Below, piece after piece: positions 1 to 10,860 of a stretch of 64,000 nt of DNA. The notes beneath the pieces are model-generated. The model did not search any database. It saw only the letters and a program-made list of their open reading frames with translations, and had not been told where the DNA came from. Position 1 is the stretch's first letter. Every line of letters begins with the position of its first letter. Source of the stretch: Apium graveolens (lineage: Eukaryota > Streptophyta > Magnoliopsida > Apiales > Apiaceae). A program made the translations under genes and the position numbers. Where the stretch lies: assembly GCF_009905375.1 (NCBI RefSeq), contig NC_133647.1, positions 48,852,506-48,916,505 on the forward strand, in the 5' to 3' direction.

Positions 1-900
1 TGTAAATAAGTACAGGAAACTATACCAAGCATCAAAATCAATCCAGAACCCCAGAATCAAAAATGCCTAAATCAGACATAAACCCTAAAAATCCGAATTG
101 AAAATCAATGTAATAAAACACAAAATTGATGATAGAATTGGAAAGTAGGGATCAAGAGCTTTCGATTGAGTACTCACATGTTTGATTTGGAGATCAGAAT
201 CACTGTCAAATCTTTGCTTGAAATCAAGAACTCAAGAACCCTAATTTCTGAATTTGGGAATTAATTTGCAGAATTATGAATTAATTAATAATAATCAGGG
301 TATTTATAGTATGAAAAATAATACTCCTAAATAAAATTAAGGGGCTAATTATACATTTAATAAAAATATTTGGCCCTAATTTTTATAATTTTTGGGTATT
401 AAAATTTAATTTATAAATATTTTATATATACAATATATATACCAAAAATTCCCAAAAATTGTGAATAATTCAAAAATACAAAGAAATGGTATAAATAAAA
501 GTCCTATAATTTTATAAAAATAAAAATGTGATTTTTGTGGGGTTTTTAACACCCAATGGGGCCCGGAAAAGTCATTTTTCATAAAATGAGAAAATTTATA
601 AAATATCTATATGTTCAGAATATTGCGATTGTAAAAGCCGTTTGATGAAAAATAAGGCCCATTATTTTATTTGAAATACTTGCTTTAAAATCATTATTTG
701 GGTTGCAAAGCGTTCCAAATGAAACCTTTGAATACGATATAAAACATCTGAAAAATACCTTAAAAATATAGAAATGATACAGAATACACGTAGCATGTAA
801 CAATTAGGGTTTAACAGATAATCACACATAACTGACATATTAATACACATATTTTATTATAAATATGATACAATACAACGTAAATTTGCCGGTCATTACA
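1..900 (-). repeat. TE1 3' LTR, partial (start of U3 in sense orientation)
   Basis: Near-identical to 9961-10860 with 9 substitutions and no indels. In sense orientation it begins TGTAATGACCGG directly after the polypurine tract. The rest of the roughly 3.96-kb LTR lies before the window. No coding content is seen; the short frames here are chance. Confidence 0.95.
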
Positions 901-912
901 TTCTCCCCCCTT
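901..912 (-). other. TE1 polypurine tract
   Basis: In sense orientation the purine run AAGGGGGGAGAA abuts the first TG of the 3' LTR. This is the expected priming site for plus-strand DNA synthesis. Confidence 0.85.
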
Positions 913-937
913 AATTGGATTCTGTCCTCAGAATCTT

Positions 938-1430
938 TTATGAAAACAAATGAGGGTATTTCTCTAACATTTTACTTTCAAGTTCCCAGGTTGATTCTTC
1001 AACCATAGGATTTCTCCATAACACTCGCACTAAATATACAGACTTATTTCTCAACACTTTCTCTCACCGATCTAAAATTCTTACTGGCTGCTCTACAAAA
1101 GACAAATCAGGTTGGATATCTATCGGTTCATACTCTATTACATGCCTAGAATCAGGATTATATCGCTTAAGCATTGACACGTGAAACACATTGTGAATAT
1201 GTTGCATATGAGGCGGTAAAGCTAATTCGTATGCAAGCTTTCCTACTTTCTTCAAAATTTCAAATGGTCCGATATATCGTGGCTTCAATTTACCCTTATT
1301 GCTAAATCTAGTCAATCCTTTCCATGGCGATATTTTAAGTAATATGTGTTCTCCTTCCTGATAGTCCATATCCTTCCGTGCTTGGTCTGCGTATTTGCGT
1401 TGCCTGTTTTGCGCTGCATCGACGTTTCCG
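938..1430 (-). pseudogene. TE1 integrase C-terminal part and chromodomain, broken
   Basis: After a frameshift near 1430 this frame carries the integrase tail ([47 protein letters not shown]). It ends at a TGA (1064-1066) after QPVRILDR. The same frame then continues with a chromodomain (LVRVLWRNPMVEESTWELES) to a TAA at 938-940. In this family the chromodomain at the integrase end is thought to steer insertion to heterochromatin marks such as H3K9me. The TGA sits where related copies carry a sense codon, so it is a nonsense mutation between integrase tail and chromodomain. Confidence 0.9.
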
Positions 1431-4412
1431 AATAAGTTCAATCTTTTCCTTTGTTTGCTGAATTAATTCTGGACCCAAAATTTTGCGTTCTCCAACTTCA
1501 TCCCAGTGTACTGGTGATCTGCATTTTTTCCCATATAGTGCTTCATACGGTGGCATTCCAATGTTGGCGTGATAACTGTTATTATAAGAAAATTCCACCA
1601 GAGGTAAATGTTCATCCCAGCTGCCTTCAAAATCGATCGCACAAACTCGTAACATGTCTTCAATCGTTTGGATAGTTCTTTCACTTTGCCCGTCGGTTTG
1701 TGGATGATAAGCGGTACTCATGTTTAATTTCGTTCCAAGGCATTTTTGAAATTGTCTCCAAAATCTTGAATTGAAACGAGGATCTCGATCAGACACGATA
1801 GATATTGGAACTCCATGTCGCATCACAATTTCTTTAAGATACATGTGCACTAATTTGTCGAGTGAAAATCTTTCGTTAATTGGTAGAAAATGTGTCGACT
1901 TTGTAAGTCTGTCAATGATTACCCATATCGCATCATGATTTTCCTTAGTCCTTGGTAGTCCTACCACAAAATCCATCGCTAGATGTTCCCATTTCCATTC
2001 TGGAATGTCTAACGGTTGCAATAACCCGCTCGGACGTTGATGTTCCGCTTTAACTCGCTGGCATGTGTAGCATTTACTCACCCATTCTGCTATTTCCTTT
2101 TTCATGTTCGGCCACCAGAAGTTTTCTTTCAGATCGCGATACATTTTTGTACTTCCTGGATGAATGGAATACTTCGAATTGTGCGCATCTCGCATTATTT
2201 CTTCTTTTAATTCTACCACATTAGGGATCCAGATTCTCGACGCAAAGCGTAAAATTCCTTCACTATCTTTCTGAGTTGTGATCTCTTCTCCCATCAGGTC
2301 GTCATCTTGACTCATCACTTCATCTTGACAGCGGCGAATCTTCTCTAACAATTCCGGTTGGAAAGTCATAGTGTAGATAGCTTCTGCAGATTCATTGGGA
2401 ACACGAATCTCGATTTCCAATTTATCGAATTCCTTGGCCAATTCTTCGCATGAAGTTAACCAATTCAATCTTTCTTTCCTGCTCAACACATCCGCTACAA
2501 CATTTGCTTTTCCTGGATGATAACTGATTGTAACATCATAATCCTTTATCAATTCTAGCCATCGACGTTGTCGCATGTTCAGTTCCTTTTGTGTAAAGAT
2601 ATACTTCAGACTTTTATGATCCGTGTAGATTTCGCATCTTTCACCGTAGAGATAATGTCTCCAAAGCTTCAATGCAAATACAATCGCTGCCAATTCCAGA
2701 TCATGCGTAGGATATTTCTGTTCATGAAGTTTAAGTTGTCTCGAAGCATATGCGATGACGTTATCGTGTTGCATCAATACACATCCTAGCCCGCGATACG
2801 AAGCATCGCTGAAAATAACGAAATTCCCTTGCTCATCTGGCAATACCAGTATTGGTGCGGTCACTAACCGGTTCTTTAACTCTTGAAAACTTTCTTCACA
2901 CTTATCATTCCATTCAAACTTTTCACTTTTTCGAGTTAATTTGGTCAACGGTGTTGCTATTTTCGCAAAATCTTTGACAAACCTTCGATAATATCCTGCC
3001 AATCCCAAGAAACTTCGAACTTCTGTTGGTGTCTTTGGTCGTTCCCAGTTCAACACAGCTTCAATCTTTGCTGGATCGACTTGGATGCCTTCTCTACTGA
3101 TGATATGCCCTAGAAATTGTACTTCCCTTAACCAGAATTCACATTTTGAGAATTTTGCGTATAATTGCTCTTTCCTCAGGATTTCCAAAACTATCCTCAA
3201 GTGTTCTGCATGCTCTTCTTCTGTCTCGGAGTAAATCAAAATGTCATCAATGAATACAATTACAAACTTGTCCAAATATTTCTTGAATATCCTGTTCATC
3301 AAATCCATGAATGCAGCTGGCGCGTTTGTCAAACCGAATGCCATTAAAAGAAACTCGTAATGTCCATATCTCGTACGAAATGCAGTCTTAGGAATATCTT
3401 CAGCTTTAATCTTTAATTGATGATAGCCTGATCGCAAATCTATCTTTGAAAACCATGCAGCTCCTTTTAGCTGGTCGAACAAATCGTCGATTCTCGGTAA
3501 AGGATACTTGTTCTTAATAGTGAGTTTATTCAATTCTCGATAGTCGATGCATAATTGCATACTGCCATCCTTCTTCTTCACAAATAACACTGGTGCACCC
3601 CATGGGGATACACTAGGTCGTATAATGCCTCGGTCCAGAAGATCTTGTAGTTGTGTTGACAATTCCTTCATCTCGACTGGAGCCATTCGATACGGAGCTT
3701 TCGAAACTGGTTCTGTACCTGGTGCTAGATCAATCGTGAACTCGATTTCTCGATCTGGCGGTAACCCTGAAAGCTCGTCTGCAAAGACGTCCGGATACTC
3801 ACATACAACTGGAATGCCTTCTATTCTAGGACTTCCTTTTTCAGTATCTAAAACGTAAGCTATGTACGCCTCACATCCTTGTCGAAGCAATCGTTTGGTC
3901 TGCATCACGGTGAGAAATTTCTTCCACTGTTTTCCGCCTTTGAATATTACCGTTGCATTTTGCGCAGTTTGCAATTTCACTTTCTTATTCGCACAATCTA
4001 TTTGAGCCTTATGATACGCTAACCAATCCATTCCCAAAATCACATCAAATTCTCCTAGCTTAAAAGGAATTAAGTTTACAGAGAAATGATGTCCAGCTAT
4101 TTCTAAATCTCACGCAGGACATACTCGATCTACTGGAACTTGGTCGTCATTCGCTAATTTTATAATTAACATCTCGCCCAACCATTCCATTTTGCAATGT
4201 AACTTATCAAGAAATTCTTCAGAAATAAATGAACGAGTAGCTCCAGAATCAATTAATACTTTTGAATCTACGAAGTTCACCAAAAGCGTACCTGCAATCA
4301 CACTTGGATTCTGTACTGCTTCTTTCATGGTCATGTTAAAAGTCCTTGCTCTGGGTTGATTTGGCGGCGGTGGCGGAGGTAATGCCAATACTTTCGGAAT
4401 ACTGGCTGCCAT
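1420..4412 (-). pseudogene. TE1 protease, reverse transcriptase, RNase H and integrase core, broken
   Basis: Protease lies at 4412-4110 with the active-site motif LIDSGATRSF. A TGA (4110-4112) replaces a Cys-type codon after VCPA, then the same frame runs on to 1335. In the 902-codon stretch beginning at 4043, RT has FIDD at residues 265-268. RNase H has D413, E450, D475 and D518. Integrase has the HHCC finger H621, H629, C658, C661 and the core D691, D752, E788 (D-35-E spacing). All catalytic residues survive. The frame is lost at about 1430, just after the integrase core, where the family continues into the C-terminal and chromodomain part found in another frame. Confidence 0.93.
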
Positions 4413-5458
4413 TGCTGGTCCTTTACAATTCCTAGCGATATGCCCTCTCCTTCCGCATTAATAGCAAGTGATTTCTGTTGTTTTTCCTGTCGGACATTCG
4501 TTAGAGTAGTGCCCTTTCTGCTTGCATTTGAAACATGTCACCTCTGCTTTAATACATACGCCGGTATGCTTGCGTCCACAAGTTTTGCAATACGGCACTG
4601 AAACCTTAATAATTCCCTGCTGGTTGGAGACTTGGAAACGATTACCTGCTTTTTGTGTACCCTGTCCTATCCTTTTGAAATTCAGATTTGCCCGGGCTTG
4701 AAATCCCGGCTTTCTGTTGAAACGGTCTTGGAAACTTCCCTGTCCTCTGTCTCGTTGATATCTTTCACTTTCCCCTTCGATGATCAAAGCTTTCTGGACT
4801 ACAGTGGTATATGTTGCTAATTCAAAAACTGCAACTTGTCCGCGTATCCATGGTCGTAATCCTTCTTGAAACCTCTGCACTCGTTTCCCTTCAGTGTCCA
4901 CCTGTTCCGGAACAAACCTAGCCAACTCATTAAATTTGGCTTCATACTCTGTCACAGACATACTTCCCTGCTTCAGCTCTAAAAACTTTATCTACATCTG
5001 ATTTCTTATGTAGCGAGGAAAATGCTTCTCTAAAAATAATTCTTTGAACCTATCCCAAGCAATAACATCTTCACCTTCTAAAGCCTTTTTAGATTCCCAC
5101 CAATAATTTGCCTCTCCCTTCAACAAGTAACTAGCAAAATCAGTCTTCTGGTCCTCACCTACCTTTACTAGTACAAAAGCTTTCTCTATTTCCTTTAACC
5201 AGGTGGTAGCTTTAATAGGATCAGTAGACCCATCAAATTCTGGAGGTTTAACTGACTGAAACTGCTTAAAAGTAACAACAGGTTGAGGCTCAGGATGAGG
5301 TGGTTGTGGTAACATTTGTTGTTATATCTGCTGTTGCTGATGCTGCATCTGCTGCTGCATCATTACCATCTGAGGAACATTTGGTTCATGGTTTCATTAG
5401 TCTGGCCTTCAGAATTATTGTTAGAGGTCTCAGCCCTAGTCTTTCTTTTTGGTGCCAT
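4413..5458 (-). pseudogene. TE1 gag with zinc knuckles, broken
   Basis: The likely start is the ATG at 5458-5456 (MAPKRKTRAE), right after an acceptor-like TTATTATCAG. About 26 codons on, the reading changes frame, then continues through a Q-rich stretch with one TAA. The conserved Ty3 gag core follows (PPEFDGSTDPIKATTWLKEI, YWWESKKALEGEDV). A TAG replaces the Glu of the QMELKFLEL-type motif near 4990. One CCHC knuckle is intact (CFKCKQKGHYSNEC). A second reads CY-stop-CGRRGHIARNC, with TAA at 4458-4460 in place of a Lys codon. The lesions are one frameshift and three stops. Gag would form the particle and its knuckles bind the genomic RNA. Confidence 0.9.
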
Positions 5459-6011
5459 CTTTTTCTGATAATAAAACAGGTGATATTTATTTAACAGTTT
5501 AATAAACAATTGACAGTATGTAATGGAAACAATTTATCCTGTATTAATAACATGGTTTATTTAAAGAAAACAGTTACTAAATGTAAAAACTAAAAATGTA
5601 AACAGTTAAATAAAATGTTTATTCTTTTTCTTTTCTATTTTTTTTTAACAAGAATTATAGTTTAAAAGACTGTAAAGCAATAAAGTGAAAGTAAATGCTG
5701 TAAAACTTGAAAGACTGAAATTTAAATAAAAGATATTTGAAAAGTTCAGTTTATATATATATATATGTGACACCAGCTTCAGGTGTAAATGCTTGATACA
5801 AAAAGTCTCGGGCTACTGGTCATCACTACGGCTACAAGTCACACTATCGCTACAAGTTAAACTACTACTACAAGTTAAACTACTGATACACACATACACA
5901 CTACTCACTAGGTTATACTATGCTGCCTCTATATACACATGTACTCTGGAGTCATCGTCTCAAACCATCTCAGAACCCAGGCGGAATACGCCTAAGCTCC
6001 TCTCTAAGTGC
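5459..6011 (-). other. TE1 spacer between leader ORF and gag
   Basis: About 550 bp without a supported gene. It is AT-rich with a T run near 5640 and an AT microsatellite near 5755-5767. Just before the gag ATG the sense strand reads a pyrimidine-containing stretch ending TTATTATCAG at 5465, a possible splice acceptor. No coding evidence is seen. Confidence 0.6.
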
Positions 6012-6704
6012 CTAGACTAAAGTCTGTGCCAAGCGGAATATACGATAGAACTCTGCAAAAGAAGGAGGTCCATCATGGGTCAACTCATCAAGCTCCCAAG
6101 TAGCGCTCATCAATACTGACTGTAGTCGCTGCCTCATGTAGTAATCTGGCTGTAGGGCTGCTAACGGTCCTCTGTCCCTCTGATCAAACAGATGCATAAT
6201 CTCTCGACACTGTGCCCGCCAATACTCCATATCATCCCTCATAACTCTATACTCATGGTATGGTACCATATGCGGCTGAGCAATCTGACCTACTGACTCC
6301 TGGGAAGGAACCCTCGGAATACCTGCACCCGGCTGTGGTAAACCTAACTGTAGATCCACATCATGCTCTCCCATCCCCTCGACTGGAATCATCTGAACTA
6401 TGTCCGGCTCTGGGGCATGCACTGGTATAGGAGGTAACAATGGTAGTGGTGGTAATTCCTGCTCAATACCTGGTATAAACTGATACTCAATAGGTAAAGG
6501 AACTATCGGCTCGAAGAACTCAAAAGGATCAAACATCTCTATGGGGTCATGAACTATCCCCTGAACTGGTGGTACCGGCTCCTGTGGCAATGGTGGTAGA
6601 GGTGGTAGAGGAGGAAACATATACTCAGATACTGGAGGTATAACTGGTGCTGCTGGCCCAGTGATTGTCCTCTCGGAAGATGCAGAATAACCAGAAGATG
6701 CCAT
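6012..6704 (-). CDS. TE1 leader ORF: proline-rich extra protein between PBS and gag
   Basis: An intact sense-strand ORF of 230 codons that is not part of gag-pol; I do not recognise the family. The N-terminal half is rich in Pro and hydrophobic residues (PPLPPLPPLPQEPVPPV and similar runs). The C-terminal third looks helical and charged (YRVMRDDMEYWRAQC, RQRLQSVLMSATWELDELT). The ATG at 6704 directly follows TATTATCAG, an acceptor-like site. A longer reading starts five codons earlier but would begin inside the presumed intron. Elements 2 and 5 have a different-looking ORF in the same place. It is open while gag-pol has many lesions. It may have been expressed from a spliced subgenomic RNA whose first exon lies in the LTR (7178-7300). 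Confidence 0.7.
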   Translation of the reverse strand: MASSGYSASSERTITGPAAPVIPPVSEYMFPPLPPLPPLPQEPVPPVQGIVHDPIEMFDPFEFFEPIVPLPIEYQFIPGIEQELPPLPLLPPIPVHAPEPDIVQMIPVEGMGEHDVDLQLGLPQPGAGIPRVPSQESVGQIAQPHMVPYHEYRVMRDDMEYWRAQCREIMHLFDQRDRGPLAALQPDYYMRQRLQSVLMSATWELDELTHDGPPSFAEFYRIFRLAQTLV

Positions 6705-7177
6705 CTGATAATATACCAAAGAAAAGAAAAGGTCACTAAATAATTCTAAGATTTATACTTTCCTATTCTAATCTGACCTAAATCCTAACACTATTTTTCT
6801 TAATCTGACTATCCCTATCATATGTGATCTCTCTATCCTATCTTAATCCTAATGTTCTTGTTTTCAGGGACCAAACCTACAGCTCTGATGCCAAACTGTA
6901 ACGCCCTCCAGACCCGGGGTATAAGTCTGGGGTTACAAGCCAATCACCAAACCTGTACAAGCTTATTGATAATTAATAAAGAAATGAAACTAAACCCCTT
7001 AACAACTACCAGGATCTTTCTAGGTTGAAGTATGAAAACAAGAACCACTAACTACTTTTATTACAAACCAACATTTTTAAATCTCACAAACTTTCTTTAT
7101 TACAAACCATTGTCTAACTCATTTTAAACTAAGTTCAGTTTTTATTCAAACACACATACTATCTATTAACACTCCAC
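6705..7177 (-). promoter_or_regulatory. TE1 predicted leader intron spanning the LTR end and PBS
   Basis: The donor CAG|GTGGAG at 7178/7177 lies inside the short LTR ORF and the acceptor TTATCAG at 6705-6707 precedes the leader ORF. Joining them keeps phase 0. The 473-nt intron would contain the LTR end and the PBS, so the spliced RNA could not serve as a reverse-transcription template. This is inference from site consensus and phase only. Confidence 0.45.
6881..6895 (-). other. TE1 primer-binding site (initiator Met tRNA type)
   Basis: The sense strand reads TTTGGCATCAGAGCT one base after the 5' LTR. This matches the plant initiator-Met tRNA primer motif TGGTATCAGAGC with one substitution. 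Confidence 0.85.
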
Positions 7178-7300
7178 CTGCTCGGTCAACTCAAAGCTTT
7201 CTTCCTGGATAGAGATCAACACCTTTGGTATAAGAGGATCCCGAGGCTTGACCCGCTTCTTTACCATTCGTGTTCTGACGGGTTTCATATTCCTTCTTAA
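7178..7300 (-). CDS. TE1 LTR exon-like short basic ORF
   Basis: The sense strand shows GGCTCACCCC, a T-rich stretch and TTGTTTCAG, then 12 nt, then ATG at 7288. The ORF is 40 codons to the TAA at 7166-7168, and a donor-like CAG|GTGGAG cuts it after codon 37. The peptide begins MKPVRTRMVKKRVKPRDP, with 8 Lys/Arg in the first 16 residues. The same layout (CTCAC block, pyrimidines, CAG, ATG, basic start, AG|GT donor) recurs in the unrelated-looking LTRs of TE3/TE4 and TE2/TE5. Only one copy is visible here. Function is unknown; it may be the first coding exon of the leader ORF. Confidence 0.5.
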
Positions 7301-9280
7301 CTGAAACAATAAGGTGAATAACAACAAAAAGGGGTGAGCCAAAATTGCTCAACAAGTCTACCAAATATACACAATGTTAAAGCAATATAACTGAATCTTT
7401 ATCCCAGGTATATCTGCAAAGATATAACCTCATAAGAATCAAAAGAAGGCCATTGCTGGCAAATATAAACGAACTACACTAGATTCAAGTTCGCAGCTAT
7501 ACCCTGTTGATCAGCCAGGATACAGTGCAGATCTATATCTCACTATATAGATCTCGTCGGGCACCCAGGCACTACGGCCCATCTTAAGGATCCGGTTATG
7601 TTCCGGTACTTAGGATTAAGTAACCTTAATCCCCAAAAGTAATGTTATCCAGTCCTTAGAATAGCAACCAGAACAATCGGTATACTTTGATATATTCTAA
7701 TCACCAGAATATATTAATAATTGTGAGTAATAATTGGAATATGAATAATAAATTCAAATGAAAAGAATAATTCAAGAATCGAACTGAGATATGAATAAAG
7801 GAGTTTAAATAATGTAAATGTAATACGAATCTGAAGAGAATATCACTATTCTGGAAAATAGAATAGAGGAGAAACTTGTCTTTTGCGCGACTCACTGCAA
7901 TTAAATCACTTCCGTCTATCCCCTACTTGACCTGCCTTGCTGACTTAGCTTCTGTTAGCAAAATAGACTGATTAAGTCATCTTGTACTTTAATTTGCATC
8001 TTGAATTGACTTCATTTCATTCTTATTATCTACCCATGCGCCTATAACTGACTCTTATATTACATATAAGCAAGTAAGACTCGATTAACCACATAATACA
8101 CATAAGCACATAATCATTTTTATAGTCAAAATAATTTTTAGAATCAAAATCAACTCGCTGATTGCTCCGTTGATCACCTTCTGCTTCATTTCCCATTTTC
8201 CGTAATTTTTCGAACTCGTCTCGGCACGCATTTCAACTGATAATCAAGCAATCAATAAAATCAACTAATTTCGAGAAGAAATTAGGTCTTCATATTATTT
8301 TTAGTGAAAAGAATTCATTTTTCTGAGTCAACAGGCTTTCGTTTCGCTCAATTCGGACTAACGGTTGAATTATTATCAATTAAACACTGATAATTCAATA
8401 TAAATAATTATTGCTAATTTTTAAATCCCAAAATAATTTTTTTTGAATAATTATTTAACAAAACTCAAAGTCAAAAATATTTTTTTTATAATTTTTGGAG
8501 TTAAAATGAAGAAGTTATGATTTATCGAACATTATGTGACTAATTATCGAAATAATTAATCACTTTTTAAATATTTAATAAATAAATAACTAATAAATAA
8601 TTAATAGATAATTATTTACTAATTTAAAATAATTAATCCATAATTATTAGGATTAATCACAATTTATTACAAATATCTACAACTTATCGTTATTGATTTG
8701 ATTAGATCGATTATTTATAAATAAATAATCGATATCCTTTACTGATACGTTAATTACTGAATTATTCGAATCATAATCAAACTCAACAATCAATTACTCG
8801 TGTAAATACGAATCATTCATCTTTTTCGTATAATTATTGAATTATTACGATTATTATTACAATTTCTACGATTCAATCGATATTTAATTATACGATACGA
8901 ATAATTATTACGGTATTCTTCGAATAATTATCGCTCGAATAATAATTTTTAATTATCGAATCACTACTCGTATAGATACGAGTTACACGTAATATTCACT
9001 AATTATCGGATTATTAATCGTATTATTTAATCCTTATTTATTAATTAATTACCTAATTATTAATTAATTACCTAATTATTAATCAATTAGATAACTAATA
9101 AATAATTAGATAAATAATTAAGTAATTAAATAAATAATTAAATTCAAATTTCTAAATTAATAAAATAATTCAGACATTATTTACAAAATTATTTTAAATT
9201 TTTAAATCTAATTTTTATTTGATTTTTATAATTATTAAAAACTGATTTTAATATACTAAAATATAATTAATTAATAAAAT

Positions 9281-9780
9281 TTGCAGAAACAGAATTCTGG
9301 AAGTCAGGTTGGGAATTCTAGGATCAAACTCGGGTCAACAATCTCAGGAAAACGGGTTGGAACCCGGGTTTTCGGGTCGCTGAAGAACAGCCGCCGTGCT
9401 GCCCAGAAACCGGCGCCGGCGAGCTGTTTCCGGCGAGCCCAATTCGAACGTACAGGTCATTGGTTCTGCAAGATTTTTGTTCCGTTCAATTCCATGTGGC
9501 TGCAGCAACACAACCCTGCCGTTCTCCTTCAGCTCCGTCACCTCAGTCGCCTTCTCCGGCCAAAAACGTAACAACGTCGGCGAGCTCGATGTCCAAGTCC
9601 GGCGAACTCCAGTCGGGGTCAAAACACCACCATTCGAATCGATTTTTATATGAATTTCACTCAGAATCTCACCAGCAACACAACCAAACCAACAACACAA
9701 CCTGATAATCACTAGAACCAATTTTCCGATCAAACCAAGAAATTTTTCCGGCCAAACTCCGTTTTGCTTCGTTCGTACAC
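9281..9780 (-). other. GC- and CpG-rich island inside the TE1 LTR
   Basis: Roughly 500 bp is strikingly GC-rich (runs such as ccggcgccggcgagc) between AT-rich flanks. A sense-strand frame stays open for 129 codons at 9733-9344 (VLTPTGVRRTWTSSSPTLLR and so on), and other frames are also open, as expected of GC-rich sequence. I do not recognise a protein. It could be a captured piece of a host gene or promoter, or a CpG-island-like promoter of the element. Dense CpG suggests it has not long been exposed to methylation-driven decay. Confidence 0.5.
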
Positions 9781-10860
9781 AGAAAATTACAATCTATAGC
9801 TTAAAATAAAGCTTAGAGTATACACAATCAAACCCCTATAACCAAAATAACCTCAGAATCATGTAACTTCAAAAACGAATCAAAATAAAATGATAAAAAC
9901 TTGAAACTAAGAACTACTATCTAGAACATAACTCCGATCAATTAAATAGCACAAATCGATTGTAAATAAGTACAGGAAACTATACCAAGCATCAAAATCA
10001 ATCCAGAACCCCAGAATCAAAAACGCCTAAATCAGACATAAACCCTAAAAATCCGAATTGAAAATCAATGTAATAAAACACAAAATTGATGATAGAATTG
10101 GAAAGTAGGGATCAAGAGCTTTCGATTGAGTACTCACATGTTTGATTTGGAGATCAGAATCACTGTCAAATCTTTGCTTGAAATCAAGAACTCAAGAACC
10201 CTAATTTCTGAATTTGGGAATTAATTTGCAGAATTATGAATTAATTAATAATAATCAGGGTATTTATAGTATGAAAAATAATACTCCTAAATAAAATTAA
10301 GGGGCTAATTATACATTTAATAAAAATATTTGGCCCTAATTTTTATAATTTTTGGGTATTAAAATTTAATTTATAAATATTTTATATATACAATATATAT
10401 ACCAAAAATTCCCAAAAATTGTGAATAATTCAAAAATACAAAGAAATGGTATAAATAAAAGTCCTATAATTTTATAAAAATAAAAATGTGATTTTTGTGG
10501 GGTTTTTAACACCCAATGGGGCCCGGAAAAGTCATTTTTCGTAAAACGAGAAAATTTATAAAATAACTAGATGTTCAGAATATTGCGATTGTAAAAGCCG
10601 TTTGATGAAAAATAAGGCCCATTATTTTATTTGAAATACTGGCTTTAAAATCATTATTTGGGTTGCAAAGCGTTTCAAATGAAACCTTTGAATACGATAT
10701 AAAACATCTGAAAAATACCTTAAAAATATAGAAATGATACAGAATACACGTAGCATGTAACAATTAGGGTTTAACAGATAATCACACATAACTGACATAT
10801 TAATACACATATTTTATTATAAATATGATATAATACAACGTAAATTTGCCGGTCGTTACA

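Larger units (their letters stand above)
1..10860 (-). mobile_element. TE1: Tekay/Del-type Ty3/gypsy LTR retrotransposon, 3' LTR cut by window start
   Basis: Order along the minus strand is 5' LTR (10860-6897), PBS, leader ORF, gag, protease-RT-RNase H-integrase-chromodomain, PPT, 3' LTR (900 to beyond position 1). The last 900 bases of each LTR can be compared (1-900 against 9961-10860) and differ at 9 positions, about 1%, so this is a recent insertion. It lies in the 3' LTR of TE2: the base after its end, 10861, continues a sequence that is uninterrupted in the solo LTR at 34381. The expected TSD partner of gcctc (10861-10865) lies outside the window. Internal region 901-6896 is 5996 bp; with two full LTRs the element would be about 13.9 kb. 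Confidence 0.95.
6897..10860 (-). repeat. TE1 5' LTR, 3964 bp
   Basis: The ends are the inverted repeat TGTAACG...CGTTACA, flanked inside by the PBS. It is exceptionally long. From the sense start it holds about 1.1 kb of AT-rich U3, a CpG- and GC-rich island (9281-9780), a strongly AT-rich stretch (about 8100-9280) and then a moderately AT-rich part with a short exon-like ORF (7178-7300) before the end. Apart from that ORF and the island frame, no coding content is supported. Confidence 0.95.

Noticed and set aside
9281..9705. Plus-strand frames in the GC-rich LTR island
   Set aside because: Several overlapping frames are open at once because of GC content. None has recognisable motifs, and the element is transcribed from the other strand.
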